Source of the DNA: Synechococcus elongatus PCC 11801
GTDB lineage: Bacteria > Cyanobacteriota > Cyanobacteriia > Synechococcales > Synechococcaceae
Length of the DNA: 64,000 nt
Reading direction: 5' to 3'
NCBI RefSeq assembly: GCF_003846445.2
Contig: NZ_CP030139.2
Coordinates: forward strand, 1,963,223 to 2,027,222
The notes below the pieces were generated by a model. It did no database searches and was not told the DNA's origin. It was given only the letters and a program-made list of their open reading frames with translations. Positions 9,021 to 17,812 of the stretch are shown in pieces. Position numbers and translations under genes: made by a program. The stretch's first letter is position 1. Every line of letters begins with the position of its first letter.

Positions 9021-9292
9021 GCCTGCGTCTCCGTTTGTTTCTCAGCCGTGACTGCTTCCGTCGGAGCCGCATCTAGCACGGGCGGTTCTACCGTTGCTTC
9101 AGCCGGTGTGGCCGGTGTGCGATCGATCTCACGCTTCAGCTCCGACTCAAATTCCCGTGAGGCATCTTGGAAACCGCGCAGTGCTTTGCCTAAACTGCGA
9201 CCAATTTCGGGTAGTTTCTTGGGGCCAAACACCAACAGGGCGATCGCTAGGATCACCAGCATTTCGGGTAGACCAATACCGAAAAAGTTCAT
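9017..9292 (-). CDS. tatA: Twin-arginine translocase subunit TatA/E
   Basis: 91 aa. A short N-terminal transmembrane helix (about 7-22, LPEMLVILAIALLVFG) is followed by the FGPKKLPEIGRSLGKALRGF hinge and amphipathic helix that define TatA/E/Hcf106, then an acidic, disordered Pro/Ala/Thr-rich tail. It forms the pore for export of folded proteins across the thylakoid or plasma membrane. The stop overlaps the pth start by 4 bp. Confidence 0.93.
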   Translation of the reverse strand: MNFFGIGLPEMLVILAIALLVFGPKKLPEIGRSLGKALRGFQDASREFESELKREIDRTPATPAEATVEPPVLDAAPTEAVTAEKQTETQA

Positions 9293-9330
9293 GGCAGTAC
9301 ACCGGAGGAAAGAGCGAATAGAGCTTCAGA

Positions 9331-9358
9331 CACAAACGCCCCCGACAGAGCGGGGGCG
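9331..9358 (-). terminator. Candidate terminator after psbH
   Basis: Perfect 8-bp GC stem (CGCCCCCG/CGGGGGCG, loop ACAGAG) between psbH and tatA. On the minus strand it is followed by GTTTGTGT, a weak U-tract. It would end the psbH transcript before tatA, though read-through is plausible. Confidence 0.55.
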
Positions 9359-9385
9359 CAGCAGATCAGGGCGATCGCGCCGGCC

Positions 9386-9589
9386 TTAGAGACCGAGACT
9401 CCGCCAGTCGACCTTGAAGCTATCGAGCACGAGTGACGAGTTGTAGATCTGCAGAATAATCAGCAGAAACACGAAGAACAGCAGCATGAACACGCCCATG
9501 ACTGGGGTTGTTCCCCAGCCGGGTGCCACTTTGCCATATTCCGAGTTGAGCGGGCGGAGGATATCTCCAAGACGGGTCCGCTGTGCCAT
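9386..9589 (-). CDS. psbH: Photosystem II protein PsbH
   Basis: 67 aa single-span PSII phosphoprotein homologue. The N-terminal arm [20 protein letters not shown] leads into [10 protein letters not shown], then the transmembrane helix (about 29-50) and the C-terminal [10 protein letters not shown]. It sits beside CP47 in the PSII core and supports QA/QB function. Divergent from psbN on the opposite strand, an arrangement widespread in cyanobacteria and chloroplasts. Confidence 0.97.
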   Translation of the reverse strand: MAQRTRLGDILRPLNSEYGKVAPGWGTTPVMGVFMLLFFVFLLIILQIYNSSLVLDSFKVDWRSLGL

Positions 9590-9688
9590 GACTTACCTAT
9601 CTCCAGGGCAATATTCTGGACGGCTTTTGCGATAGTGATATCATACCGCTCCCGGTTCACCACCTCGAGCTCTCCCCCAAGACAAATG

Positions 9689-9826
9689 ATGGAAGCTTCT
9701 CCTGGCCTTTCGATCGCCATCACCTTTGCGGTGATTTTGCTGGCACTGACTGGGTTTTCGATCTACACCTCCTTTGGCCCGCCCTCCAAGCAGCTGGAAG
9801 ATCCATTTGAAGATCACGAAGACTAA
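9689..9826 (+). CDS. psbN: PsbN, photosystem II assembly factor
   Basis: 45 aa from the ATG at 9689 (MEASPGLSIAITFAVI); the in-frame TTG/ATG codons upstream belong to the leader. A single N-terminal membrane helix is followed by the conserved GFSIYTSFGPPSKQLEDPFE tail. PsbN is a thylakoid assembly factor for PSII rather than a stable subunit. Transcribed divergently from psbH with 99 bp between the starts. Confidence 0.95.
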   Translation: MEASPGLSIAITFAVILLALTGFSIYTSFGPPSKQLEDPFEDHED

Positions 9827-9847
9827 GACACGCGGTCACAGTTGGTG

Positions 9848-10252
9848 ATGATTGCACTCAAGGCCGCCTTACAGGGGCTCGTCGAGCAGCATTTGCCACG
9901 CTGGCGCTACCTCGCGAACGAAGCCTGGCCCGCAGATGCCGAAAGTTGCTGCTTTTGGGCGGTTCAAGGTCATAGCAGTAGTTGGGGGCTGGCCGCACAG
10001 CCCCTCTGGGCCGCCCAAGCAGTCAGCTTTGGACAAGAACAGGGCGTCTTTCTCGCCTGTGGGCGCTGGGGAGAGTCGATTTGGGAATGTCGCTACGACC
10101 CAGTTCAAGAAACGCTGTTCTGGCGGCGTGATGATGGTTTTGAACCAGCTGCGAATGAGCTCAATTGGCCCGATCGCGAGCGGATTGAAGCGATCTTGCG
10201 GCAATTGCCAGCGGTGCTCGCAGCCCATCCGATCACCTCTGCCATGCCTTGA
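9848..10252 (+). CDS. Hypothetical protein, cytosolic
   Basis: 134 aa from the ATG at 9848. Trp-rich sequence with no signal peptide or membrane helix; motifs such as WRYLANEAWP, GHSSSWGLAA and ECRYDPVQETLFWRRDDG suggest a small folded domain. It lies 21 bp after psbN in the same direction and could be read from the psbN transcript. Family not recognised. Confidence 0.6.
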   Translation: MIALKAALQGLVEQHLPRWRYLANEAWPADAESCCFWAVQGHSSSWGLAAQPLWAAQAVSFGQEQGVFLACGRWGESIWECRYDPVQETLFWRRDDGFEPAANELNWPDRERIEAILRQLPAVLAAHPITSAMP

Positions 10253-10263
10253 AGTAGGCCGAC

Positions 10264-11112
10264 TCATGACTGCTCAGCAGTCCAGATTGCAGCGAGTCCC
10301 TCGCGGTAGCTGGGATAGCGTAGTTGCACGCCCAGCTCCTGTTTGAGGCGATCGTTGCGAACCCGTCGGCATTCACTCCAAAAAGAAGCCGCCATTGGAC
10401 TAAGCTCCACTGCATCAAAAGGCTGTGCCGGTGGGAGTTCAAGATCCATCAGCCGAGCAGCCTCTTCAATCAAAAGTGCGGGTTCGCAGGGGCAATCATC
10501 GCTGACGTTGTAGACACGGCCAGGGTTAGGGTGCTGCATGGATGCCCAGAGTGCTGCTGCAATGTCATCGACATGAATGCGGCAGAAAACATGCCCCGGT
10601 TTGAGTAGGCGCTGATTATCGCCCCGGCGTAGGCGATCGAAACTACTGCGTCCGGGACCATAGATGCCGGGGAGCCGAAAAATATGGGCCGGTAAGCCAC
10701 TGGCTTGCCACTGAGCTTCGATCGCAATCCGCTGCTGCGATCGCCGGTTCGTGGATTGTAAGGGCGACTCTTCATCAACCCAAGCACCCTGCGTATCGCC
10801 GTAGACTCCGGTCGTTGAGAGGTAACCGCACCATTGCAACGGCAGTTGCTGGAGGGTGGGCAGGAGTGTCGCAAGCACGGGATCGCGGCCGTCACTGAGT
10901 GGCGGAATCGTACTCAGCACATGAGTGACGCCTGCCAAGATATCTGGATTGGGCAGCAGCGGTGGCGTTGTACTCGCGTCAAACGTCAGGCAGGGTAAAT
11001 TGAGTGGCCACTGGCCCGATCGCGTAGTGGCCAGGACTGAAATCGCTTGCTCCGTCAGCAGCTGAGCAAGGTGCTGACCGGTGTAGCCGCCGCCCAGAAT
11101 CAGAACTTTCAT
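10264..11112 (-). CDS. NAD(P)-dependent epimerase/dehydratase (extended SDR)
   Basis: 282 aa. The Rossmann motif LILGGGYTGQHLA (about 4-16) is followed by an atypical SDR of the YeeZ type, with LSTTGVYGD (S-T-x-G-V-Y-G-D) near 105 and a substrate loop IFRLPGIYGPGRSSFDRLR. In YeeZ-like SDRs the classical Tyr-x-x-x-Lys is altered. The start overlaps the glk stop (ATGA), so it is translationally coupled to glucokinase; a sugar-nucleotide substrate is possible but not shown. Confidence 0.8.
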   Translation of the reverse strand: MKVLILGGGYTGQHLAQLLTEQAISVLATTRSGQWPLNLPCLTFDASTTPPLLPNPDILAGVTHVLSTIPPLSDGRDPVLATLLPTLQQLPLQWCGYLSTTGVYGDTQGAWVDEESPLQSTNRRSQQRIAIEAQWQASGLPAHIFRLPGIYGPGRSSFDRLRRGDNQRLLKPGHVFCRIHVDDIAAALWASMQHPNPGRVYNVSDDCPCEPALLIEEAARLMDLELPPAQPFDAVELSPMAASFWSECRRVRNDRLKQELGVQLRYPSYREGLAAIWTAEQS

Positions 11113-12146
11113 GACTGGGTCGCGATCGCAGCAGCATGCAATCCAGCACCGATCAGCCCTACTTCATGGTTAGTGACGATTGTCACAGGCATACGGGTCA
11201 GGAGTCCCTGCACCCGACCTTTGGCTTGGAAGGCACGCAGGAAAGTGCCATCGGTCAGCAGGGGCAGAATTTTGCCAGCAATGCCACCGGCCACATAGAC
11301 ACCGCCGTAGGAGAGTAATTTCAGAGCGAGGTTGCCAGCCTCTGCTCCATAGGCGCTGACAAAGATCCGCATGGCTTGCAGTGCCAAGGGATCGCGATCG
11401 CTCAGGGCTGCTTGGGATACAGCTGCTGCCAGATCGGGCGCTTGCTCATCCCCCAGCTGCCAAGCAGTCGCAATCGCCCCGAGTGCGGGATTTTCCTGTT
11501 CAGGCTGGCGATCGCGCAGGAAGGCATAGATGGCCGCAATCCCTTGACCGGAGACGACTCGCTCAACCGAAACATGCTCGATTTCGTAGAAGCCACGCAG
11601 AAAATGCAGCAGCTCTGACTCCAGTTCCGTCTGTGGGGCAAAGTCAGCATGGGAGCCTTCGCTGCTAAATACCTGACGACCTTGGGTAGTGGGAATGATG
11701 AAGCCTTCGCCCAGTCCTGTTCCCGCTCCCAGAATCGCGATCGGAGCCGCCGGATCCGCTTCTCCTGTCTGGATTACAACTTGATCTGCATCGGTTAATC
11801 CGGGCAATCCATAGGCGATCGCAGCAAAGTCATTGATCAAGGCAACCTTGGGAATGCCGAGTTCGGCAGCCAAACGCGTCTCAGAGAGATGCCAAGGTAG
11901 GTTGGTCAACTGGGCACGACCAGCTACCACGGGTCCCGCAATCCCAAAGCAAGCAACAACGGGCGATCTCGACTCTGTGGGCTGAGCTGCGGCCAAAAAT
12001 TCCTGCACCATCGGCACGAGATCGGAGTAGGCCGCACTGGCGAAACTGGCTTGATAAAGCGGCTGCAAGCGATCGGGTGCCTCAGCGATCGCCAGCAACA
12101 AATTGGTTTTGGTTCCGCCGATATCCCCGGCCAACAGCAAGGTCAT
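11109..12146 (-). CDS. glk: Glucokinase (ROK-independent, Glk type)
   Basis: 345 aa. Phosphorylates glucose to glucose-6-phosphate. ATP-binding phosphate-1 motif AGDIGGTKTNLLL (6-18), LINDFAAIAYGL with the catalytic Asp (about 103), GAGTGLGEGF (about 139-148), the glucose-contacting SSEGSHADFAP, and a C-terminal GGVYVAGGIAGKI. It is upstream of, and coupled to, the epimerase gene. Confidence 0.93.
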   Translation of the reverse strand: MTLLLAGDIGGTKTNLLLAIAEAPDRLQPLYQASFASAAYSDLVPMVQEFLAAAQPTESRSPVVACFGIAGPVVAGRAQLTNLPWHLSETRLAAELGIPKVALINDFAAIAYGLPGLTDADQVVIQTGEADPAAPIAILGAGTGLGEGFIIPTTQGRQVFSSEGSHADFAPQTELESELLHFLRGFYEIEHVSVERVVSGQGIAAIYAFLRDRQPEQENPALGAIATAWQLGDEQAPDLAAAVSQAALSDRDPLALQAMRIFVSAYGAEAGNLALKLLSYGGVYVAGGIAGKILPLLTDGTFLRAFQAKGRVQGLLTRMPVTIVTNHEVGLIGAGLHAAAIATQS

Positions 12147-12242
12147 AGCATCTGCAGCAGCATCCCGTTACCCTATAACAGTTTTGCGAAGGCGATCGCA
12201 GACAATAATGTCGTTCTGCTGACCCTGAACTCGGAATTGACC

Positions 12243-13001
12243 ATGACGCAGATTGTTTCCATACATTCGTTTCGGGGTGGCACCGGCAAGTCCAATATGA
12301 CCGCCAACCTCGCCACAACCTTGGCGCTGCAAGGACATCGGGTCGGTGTCGTCGATACAGATATTCAATCCCCGGGGATTCACGTCATTCTGGGACTGCG
12401 GGATGAAGACATTGATCAGTCGCTCAATGACTATCTCTGGGGACAGTGCTCAATCGAACAAGCCGTCTATGACGTCACACCGGCAGCGGTGGAGCAAGCA
12501 GGTGGGCGGATTCTGCTGTCTCCCTCCAGTCTCAATGCCTCCAAAATCGCCAAAATTTTGCGCGAGGGCTACGACGTCGGTAACCTCAACGATGGCTTTT
12601 TGGCCTTTGGGGATGCGCTCCAGCTCGATTTCCTCCTAATTGATACCCATCCAGGCATCAACGAAGAAACGCTCCTCTCGATCGCCATCTCGGATGCATT
12701 GGTGATGCTGATGCGGCCTGATCGTCAGGATTACCTCGGCACCGCTGTGGCCGTTCAGGTCGCCAAAAAGTTGGATGTGCCAAAGATGTTCATTGCTGTC
12801 AACAAAGTGCCCAGCTTTTTTGACTTTGCGGAAGTCCGTGCCAAAGTCGAGAGCAATTACGGGGTGCCGGTAGGAGCGCTCTTCCCGTTGGCCGATGAAG
12901 TACTGACCTTGGCAAGTCAAGGGCTACTCTGTATCGATCAACCGCAGCATCCAATCAGCGTCGAACTTCGTCAGTTGGCTACAGCCCTGACCAGTGACTA
13001 A
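12243..13001 (+). CDS. MinD/ParA-family ATPase
   Basis: 252 aa from the ATG at 12243. Deviant Walker A FRGGTGKSN (10-18), where the usual signature Lys of K-G-G-x-G-K is Arg; switch I region VVDTDIQSPG (about 38-47); Walker B-like FLLIDTHPG. The C-terminal part ends LASQGLFC-type (LASQGLLC), recalled from a cyanobacterial ParA-like family. It could position a cargo or act as a nucleotide switch. Followed after 2 bp by a small unknown gene and then a PCP_red gene, likely one operon. It is not obviously McdA, whose partner McdB would be expected next door. Confidence 0.8.
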   Translation: MTQIVSIHSFRGGTGKSNMTANLATTLALQGHRVGVVDTDIQSPGIHVILGLRDEDIDQSLNDYLWGQCSIEQAVYDVTPAAVEQAGGRILLSPSSLNASKIAKILREGYDVGNLNDGFLAFGDALQLDFLLIDTHPGINEETLLSIAISDALVMLMRPDRQDYLGTAVAVQVAKKLDVPKMFIAVNKVPSFFDFAEVRAKVESNYGVPVGALFPLADEVLTLASQGLLCIDQPQHPISVELRQLATALTSD

Positions 13002-13003
13002 CC

Positions 13004-13300
13004 ATGACCCGCGAGTCTGGCGGCCTGTCAATGACTCAATTGCTGCAGTTGCCCGAAGAGGAACGACTGTTGGTCAATCGAGCTTTGCGTCGCCGCGATT
13101 TGACGTTGGAACGGGCGATCGCCCTCGGTCGCGATCGCGGACAAGCGCAACCGGAAGTCTGGGCAAAAGTTCTGCTGCAACGCTTGACCGAGGCCGGCAT
13201 TCTGGAACTGCAAGCAGCTGACTCGGAGAGTCCGCTCTATTGCGTCAAGCTGGCGTGGCGTCGTCCCAGCGAGGGTGAGCTGCTGGGCTTGGATGAGTGA
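13004..13300 (+). CDS. Small hypothetical protein downstream of ParA-like ATPase
   Basis: 98 aa, ATG 2 bp after the ATPase stop. Helical, charged: MTQLLQLPEEERLLVNRALRR, then a segment AKVLLQRLTEAGILEL and a beta-like YCVKLAWRR. The layout (helices followed by a two-stranded wing) is compatible with a winged-helix fold but no family is recognised. Tight coupling suggests a partner of the ATPase. Confidence 0.6.
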   Translation: MTRESGGLSMTQLLQLPEEERLLVNRALRRRDLTLERAIALGRDRGQAQPEVWAKVLLQRLTEAGILELQAADSESPLYCVKLAWRRPSEGELLGLDE

Positions 13301-13368
13301 AGCTGTTCCTGCAGGCCAATCACCGACATCAGGCACAATCAAGAACAATCTTTGCTTCGGATCGACCC

Positions 13369-13530
13369 ATGAACTGGACAGCTGCTGCCGAACAACGCCT
13401 CAAGGAAATTCCCTTTTTCGTGCGCCCTGCGGCTCGCAAAAAGATCGAGAAATTTGCCAGCGATCGCGGTTTGACGGAAATTGATGAGACCGTCTATGAG
13501 CAAGCCAAAGCGCAGTTTGGCAGCCAGTGA
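13369..13530 (+). CDS. Small PCP_red-domain protein (protochlorophyllide-reductase C-terminal-like)
   Basis: 53 aa from the ATG at 13369 ([11 protein letters not shown]). The pattern [21 protein letters not shown]...G...I.E..Y..AK matches the PCP_red domain (PF08369) found at the C-terminus of light-independent protochlorophyllide reductase ChlB and as free-standing small proteins in phototrophs. An upstream in-frame start overlapping the previous gene is unlikely. Could bind a chlorophyll precursor or regulate a tetrapyrrole enzyme; inference only. Confidence 0.75.
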   Translation: MNWTAAAEQRLKEIPFFVRPAARKKIEKFASDRGLTEIDETVYEQAKAQFGSQ

Positions 13531-13552
13531 TTGAATAATTCAGTTGCATCAG

Positions 13553-13626
<74 letters not shown>

Positions 13627-13681
13627 ATGCACAGATTTTTATCGTAGCAGACAAGGAGGAGCCGATCCAGCCCTTGAATGG

Positions 13682-14446
13682 CTAGGCCGGCTGCAGCACC
13701 CGCAGTTGTTGATGACAGAAAATCAGTAAGTTGGGATAGATCGCGTCGGGTTCCAGCGTTTCCAAGTAGCGACGGCTGCGAATGCCACAGGTTAGTGCGA
13801 TCGCTGGCAGTGCATGGGTTTGTGCTGCCAAAATATCTGCTTCTGTGTCGCCGATCATGGCAAGACCCGGACGACCTGCTGCATTGGCCGCAGCGATCGC
13901 CTGTCCCAAAATCTCGCGCTTGATCGAAACGGGGTTATCGTAGGCCGTCAGATCCGAGTCGCCCCCAAAGATCTCTGTGACACAGTGATCAAGATGCTCC
14001 CGCTGCAGAATCTCTCGCACTTCTGCTTCTGGCCGCAACGTGACAATGCTGAGGTCGAGTTCTGCTTGCTGAATCAAGGAAAATGCCCAGCGAACACCCA
14101 GTTGCAGGCGATCGAGCTTGAGCAACTCAGGCTGGTTGACCCGCGATCGCACATGTTTGAGAAAGCGATCAAAATGCTCGGGGGCGAGCCCCGATCGCTG
14201 GGCGATCGCCGGATCCGGCAGGTGAGCTTGCTTCATGGACCAAAACTGCCGGAAGCTCAGTCGCCGGGGCCGCCAGACTTCGCCGAGTGCTGCGAGTTCC
14301 TTTTGGGTTTCGCGCAGGGCCAAGCTATAGGTACAGTAATAACGGCGCGAGACATCAAGCAAAGGCCCATCGAAATCGCAAAAAAGGGTGTGGCGATCGC
14401 GACAGCTACCGGTTTGAATCTCACTGAGCAACGTGAGCATGGGCAC
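13682..14446 (-). CDS. HAD-superfamily hydrolase
   Basis: 254 aa. Motif [11 protein letters not shown] (nucleophile and acid Asp pair), motif II Thr in SIVTLRP, a Lys region (SIKREIL) and motif [14 protein letters not shown] identify a phosphoglycolate-phosphatase-like HAD hydrolase with a helical cap. Substrate not evident. Monocistronic, downstream of tRNA-Pro on the same strand. Confidence 0.85.
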   Translation of the reverse strand: MPMLTLLSEIQTGSCRDRHTLFCDFDGPLLDVSRRYYCTYSLALRETQKELAALGEVWRPRRLSFRQFWSMKQAHLPDPAIAQRSGLAPEHFDRFLKHVRSRVNQPELLKLDRLQLGVRWAFSLIQQAELDLSIVTLRPEAEVREILQREHLDHCVTEIFGGDSDLTAYDNPVSIKREILGQAIAAANAAGRPGLAMIGDTEADILAAQTHALPAIALTCGIRSRRYLETLEPDAIYPNLLIFCHQQLRVLQPA

Positions 14447-14585
14447 GGTTCTAGGAACCGCAGAATTGTTTAACCTTTCTTCACACTAGCAATTTTTCGA
14501 TAAGGGTGGCTGCTGTTTAGAGGTCGGGATTGATTTATTCTGCTTATCACAATGATCCCTGTCGATCCCGTGGTTGTCGGTGTTC

Positions 14586-15602
14586 ATGATGTCTGATTCC
14601 ATGCGAGCTGTTGTTTTAGAAACGCCGGGCGACCCTGGCCAACTGCGGCTTCAGTTCTTGCCGCAACCGGCGATCGTGCGTCCCACGCAGGTGTTAGTGC
14701 ATCTGCAGGCGGCGGGACTCAATCCGATTGATACCAAGCTGCGTCAGCGCGGAACCTTTGACCCCGATCGCCGACCGGCGATTCTCGGCTGTGATGGAGC
14801 TGGCTGGGTGGCTGCTGTTGGAAGTGCTGTCAATCGCTTTGCGGTTGGGGACGCTGTTTACTTCTGTCATGGCGGCCTTGGGTTAGAACCCGGCACCTAT
14901 GCTGATTACGCTGTTGTCGATCAAGCCTGGCTTGCACCCAAGCCACAGCAGTTGAGTTTTGTGGAAGCGGCGGGTGTGCCGCTGGCGCTGATTACAGCCT
15001 GGGAGTCCCTCTACGATCGCGGTCGTCTGCAGGCGGCGCAAACGGTGCTGATCCATGCCGGGGCTGGTGGCGTTGGTCATTTGGCGATTCAGTTAGCCAA
15101 GTTGCGCGGGGCACGAGTTGCCACCACCGTCAGCACACCCAAAAAAGCTGCGATCGCCCAGCACTGTGGTGCGGATCTCGTGATTCCTTACCGCGATCGC
15201 GATTGGGTGGCGGCGGTGCTTGACTGGACCGATGGCAAGGGCGTTGATCTGGCCTTCGATACCGTGGGTGGGTCGGTCTTGGAGCAGACGTTTCCGGCTG
15301 TCCGCCTCTATGGCGATCTGGTCACGATTTTGGCGCCTGATCCGGCAACAAACTGGAAAGTTGCCCGCGATCGCAATCTCCGCATCAGCCTGGAGCTGAT
15401 GTTGACGCCGCAACTGCAGTCGGTGACGGGCTTCAGTCACCATCAGACTCAAATCTTGGAAACGGCGAGCCGCTGGTTTGATCAGGGGCAACTGCAGATT
15501 CATATCAGTCAAGTGTTGCCAATCACGGAGATTGTCACCGCACATCAATTGCTGGAAAGCCAACAGGCCGCGGGCAAAATTGTGATTGATCTCGCTGCGT
15601 AA
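14586..15602 (+). CDS. Zinc-independent quinone oxidoreductase (MDR family)
   Basis: 338 aa from the ATG at 14586; ATG at 14589 or 14601 (MRAVVLETPG) is also possible. GroES-like N-terminal domain (HLQAAGLNPIDTKLR, GCDGAGWVAAVG), then an NADPH-binding Rossmann motif HAGAGGVGHLAIQLAK. The structural and catalytic zinc cysteines of alcohol dehydrogenases are missing, as in zeta-crystallin/quinone reductases. Likely reduces quinones or enones with NADPH. Confidence 0.85.
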   Translation: MMSDSMRAVVLETPGDPGQLRLQFLPQPAIVRPTQVLVHLQAAGLNPIDTKLRQRGTFDPDRRPAILGCDGAGWVAAVGSAVNRFAVGDAVYFCHGGLGLEPGTYADYAVVDQAWLAPKPQQLSFVEAAGVPLALITAWESLYDRGRLQAAQTVLIHAGAGGVGHLAIQLAKLRGARVATTVSTPKKAAIAQHCGADLVIPYRDRDWVAAVLDWTDGKGVDLAFDTVGGSVLEQTFPAVRLYGDLVTILAPDPATNWKVARDRNLRISLELMLTPQLQSVTGFSHHQTQILETASRWFDQGQLQIHISQVLPITEIVTAHQLLESQQAAGKIVIDLAA

Positions 15603-15736
15603 ATCTACCTAAATCTCCAGACAACTGCTTTAGGATTTTTCTGGATTTTCTTCGGCTTGCGCTAAATTTTGTACCGACTTTCCATCAGCTTCAGGGGGGC
15701 TTGTTAAGGTCAGGGGAGTTGCTGCCGAGTGGGTCG

Positions 15737-16123
15737 ATGTCCCTGCCCTTGCGTTATCCCCCTCAATGGATTGTGGATTGGTGCCAAGAGCACGGCTGGA
15801 CGGATCTGTTTGTTGAATGCCGCCAGTATTGGGCGTTTCCGCCAGGAGCGGTGCTGCCCCAGCCAATTCCGGCGGAAGTCCTGATTGCCATCAAGAAAGC
15901 GCAGGGACTCAGCCCGTTTGAGCAGCAGTCTTTTTCCATCTGGCTCGGCCTCTTCCTAGCTGCGATCGCGATCGCTTGGTACTGGACAACGCCTCTGCCG
16001 CTCCTTTCGCTATTTGCTGGCAGTGCTGGGCTCGTGGCTTGGCTAGATGATAGTGAGCTGCCAGCAGCGACCCCTCGTGTCTCGGAACCACCTGACTATG
16101 CGCAGTCGTTTTATTTAGACTGA
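15737..16123 (+). CDS. Hypothetical protein with central membrane segment
   Basis: 128 aa from the ATG at 15737 (MSLPLRYPP). N-terminal soluble region PQWIVDWCQEHGWTDLFVE..QYWAFPPGAVLP, then two adjacent hydrophobic stretches (about 72-104), then an acidic tail ending SFYLD. Looks like a conserved cyanobacterial membrane-associated protein of unknown role. Its 3' end overlaps the convergent permease gene by 9 bp. Confidence 0.6.
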   Translation: MSLPLRYPPQWIVDWCQEHGWTDLFVECRQYWAFPPGAVLPQPIPAEVLIAIKKAQGLSPFEQQSFSIWLGLFLAAIAIAWYWTTPLPLLSLFAGSAGLVAWLDDSELPAATPRVSEPPDYAQSFYLD

Positions 16124-17086
16124 CGTGCCAAACAGCCAGACCCACAGCGGCAGGGTCAGGAAGAGAGCGAGGGTCGAGAGCAGAATACTACTGGCGAGCA
16201 GCTCGCGATCAAGGTTGTATTCTTCTGCCAAGATCAGTCCTGCGAAACCACTGGGCATCCCCGCCTGAAGCACCATGGCGAGGCGGCTATCACCCTGCAG
16301 ACCAGCAAGGGTCAGCACTAAACCAGCCAGCAGTGGAATCACCAGCATCCGCACACAGACCGGCGGCAAGGCCAGCTGTAAACTCTGCCAACCATGTAGT
16401 TGCCGGAGCCGGAGGCCACCGAGAACTAGAGCAGCAGGAACGACGGCATGGGCTGCGGTTTGTACCGTTGTTTCAAGACCACCGGGAAGCGTTTGACCTT
16501 GCATCAGCGCTCCCAGTGCGATCGCCCAAATTGAAGGTAGGCGGAGCAAAGAGAAAAAGCGCGATCGCAGGCTATGAGTGATCTCATTGGGACTGAAATG
16601 GCTGGCTACTAAGACGCCAGCTCCGTAGGTTCCCGCAATGTTGTGGGCGACGCTGTAGAGTACGAGCCAGCCCAAATAGGGCGCACTAACGAGCGAGGGT
16701 GCAACGGCTAAACCGATAAAGCCGACATTGCCGAGCATGGCTGCAAGGGTAAAACTGCCTTGCCGTGCTGCTTGCGTTGCGGCATCGGCATCAGGGGCGA
16801 GACCAACCCATCGGGGCTGCCAGCGTCGCAGGATCGGAAAGAGGAGTGTTGCCAAGCCCAAGCCGGTGAGTAAGACCGCTAGCGTCACCAAAGAAGAAAT
16901 CGAAAGGGCTTGGGAGAAATCTGTATTGCGACAGAGCGCGAAAACTTGCAGCGGAATCCCTACCCAAAACAAAAAGCGGCCGAGGAGCTGCGGCAGCAAT
17001 TTGGGCAACCATCGACAGAGTGCTAGACCTGCGCCCATCCACACAACAAGAGGGCTATAGGCATGGAGCAAAATGTCGGATGACAA
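16115..17086 (-). CDS. AEC-family (auxin efflux carrier-like) permease
   Basis: 323 aa, TTG start. About ten transmembrane helices in two halves, with an N-terminal YSPLVVWMGAGLALC, a conserved GNVGFIGLAV segment mid-protein, and a C-terminal GMPSGFAGLILAEEYNLDRELLASSILLSTL typical of the AEC/malonate-malate permease fold. The mid-protein GN-x-G-F-x-G and the PSG-type motif are the family markers. Substrate unknown, probably an organic anion. The starts of this gene and of the plus-strand lyase at 17211 are divergent. Confidence 0.8.
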   Translation of the reverse strand: MSSDILLHAYSPLVVWMGAGLALCRWLPKLLPQLLGRFLFWVGIPLQVFALCRNTDFSQALSISSLVTLAVLLTGLGLATLLFPILRRWQPRWVGLAPDADAATQAARQGSFTLAAMLGNVGFIGLAVAPSLVSAPYLGWLVLYSVAHNIAGTYGAGVLVASHFSPNEITHSLRSRFFSLLRLPSIWAIALGALMQGQTLPGGLETTVQTAAHAVVPAALVLGGLRLRQLHGWQSLQLALPPVCVRMLVIPLLAGLVLTLAGLQGDSRLAMVLQAGMPSGFAGLILAEEYNLDRELLASSILLSTLALFLTLPLWVWLFGTSV

Positions 17087-17210
17087 GGGCGGTGCAGGTG
17101 TTGCAGATCACAGCTTTTGTATTCTGCCGCACAGGGCTGGAAACGACGCCATTTGCCCTAAGTTCAACTGGGATGGGAGACTCGAAAGGTCGATCACAAC
17201 AAGCGCTGCC

Positions 17211-17717
17211 GTGAGCCTGGCTGAATTTTTGGAATCTTGTGCGGGCAAGTGGTTTTCCCAGCGCACGAGCTATCGTCTGGGGGCATCCGAAAATTGGCAC
17301 CAGTCGGATAAGACGACTTTGTTTGTCGACTTTCTCGCGCCGGATGCACCGGAGCTGCAAGCTCTGACCGCGAGTCAAGGTACGGCGATCGCGGGTCTCC
17401 AAAGTCGCTGGGAAGCGACGCCGCTGCAAACTGCCAGTACAAGCCTCTTGGTGTTATTTGCCGAGGGCGATCGCTTGATCCATCAGCGAGGCGATCGGCT
17501 CTGGCAGGGACGCTATCACTTTGCCGGCAACCATCGCGGCTTAACCCTGCAGACCGAACAGCCAGAGGGGGCAGTGGAAGAGCGCTTTTGGTTTGCCCAT
17601 CCCAATCTGCGATTGCGTACCAGCTTAATTCGCGATCGCGACGGCCTAAGCCGTAGTTCCTTCTACTCGGAGATTCGGCTGGGCGTCAAACCGCCTGAGC
17701 CACCCGCAGAGGCATAA
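17211..17717 (+). CDS. Phycobiliprotein lyase, CpcS/CpeS family
   Basis: 168 aa from a GTG at 17211. The start motif SLAEFLESCAGKWFSQRTSYRL matches the family signature F..-.AG.W.SQRT.H/Y.L; later strands (TLFVDFLAP, GRYHFAGNHRGLTLQTE, EERFWFAHPNLRLRTS) fit the ten-stranded lipocalin-like barrel. These lyases attach phycocyanobilin to Cys84-type sites of phycobiliproteins. Reading the frame upstream to 17073 adds an unrelated leader, so it is not used. Which paralogue this is (CpcS, CpcU or another) cannot be settled here. Confidence 0.75.
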   Translation: MSLAEFLESCAGKWFSQRTSYRLGASENWHQSDKTTLFVDFLAPDAPELQALTASQGTAIAGLQSRWEATPLQTASTSLLVLFAEGDRLIHQRGDRLWQGRYHFAGNHRGLTLQTEQPEGAVEERFWFAHPNLRLRTSLIRDRDGLSRSSFYSEIRLGVKPPEPPAEA

Positions 17718-17812
17718 CGCCCGACACTGGACAAAGTGGCCATCTGGGTAGACAGCTCTCAAGTGGACTGTAGAGAATAGAGGTATCTCGGGAAACGGGT
17801 GAGGTCCGCATC

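Noticed and set aside
12243-13001. ParA-like ATPase as carboxysome-positioning McdA
   Set aside because: The downstream genes do not resemble McdB, and the Walker A variant (FRGGTGKS) differs from what I recall of McdA, so the name is not supported.
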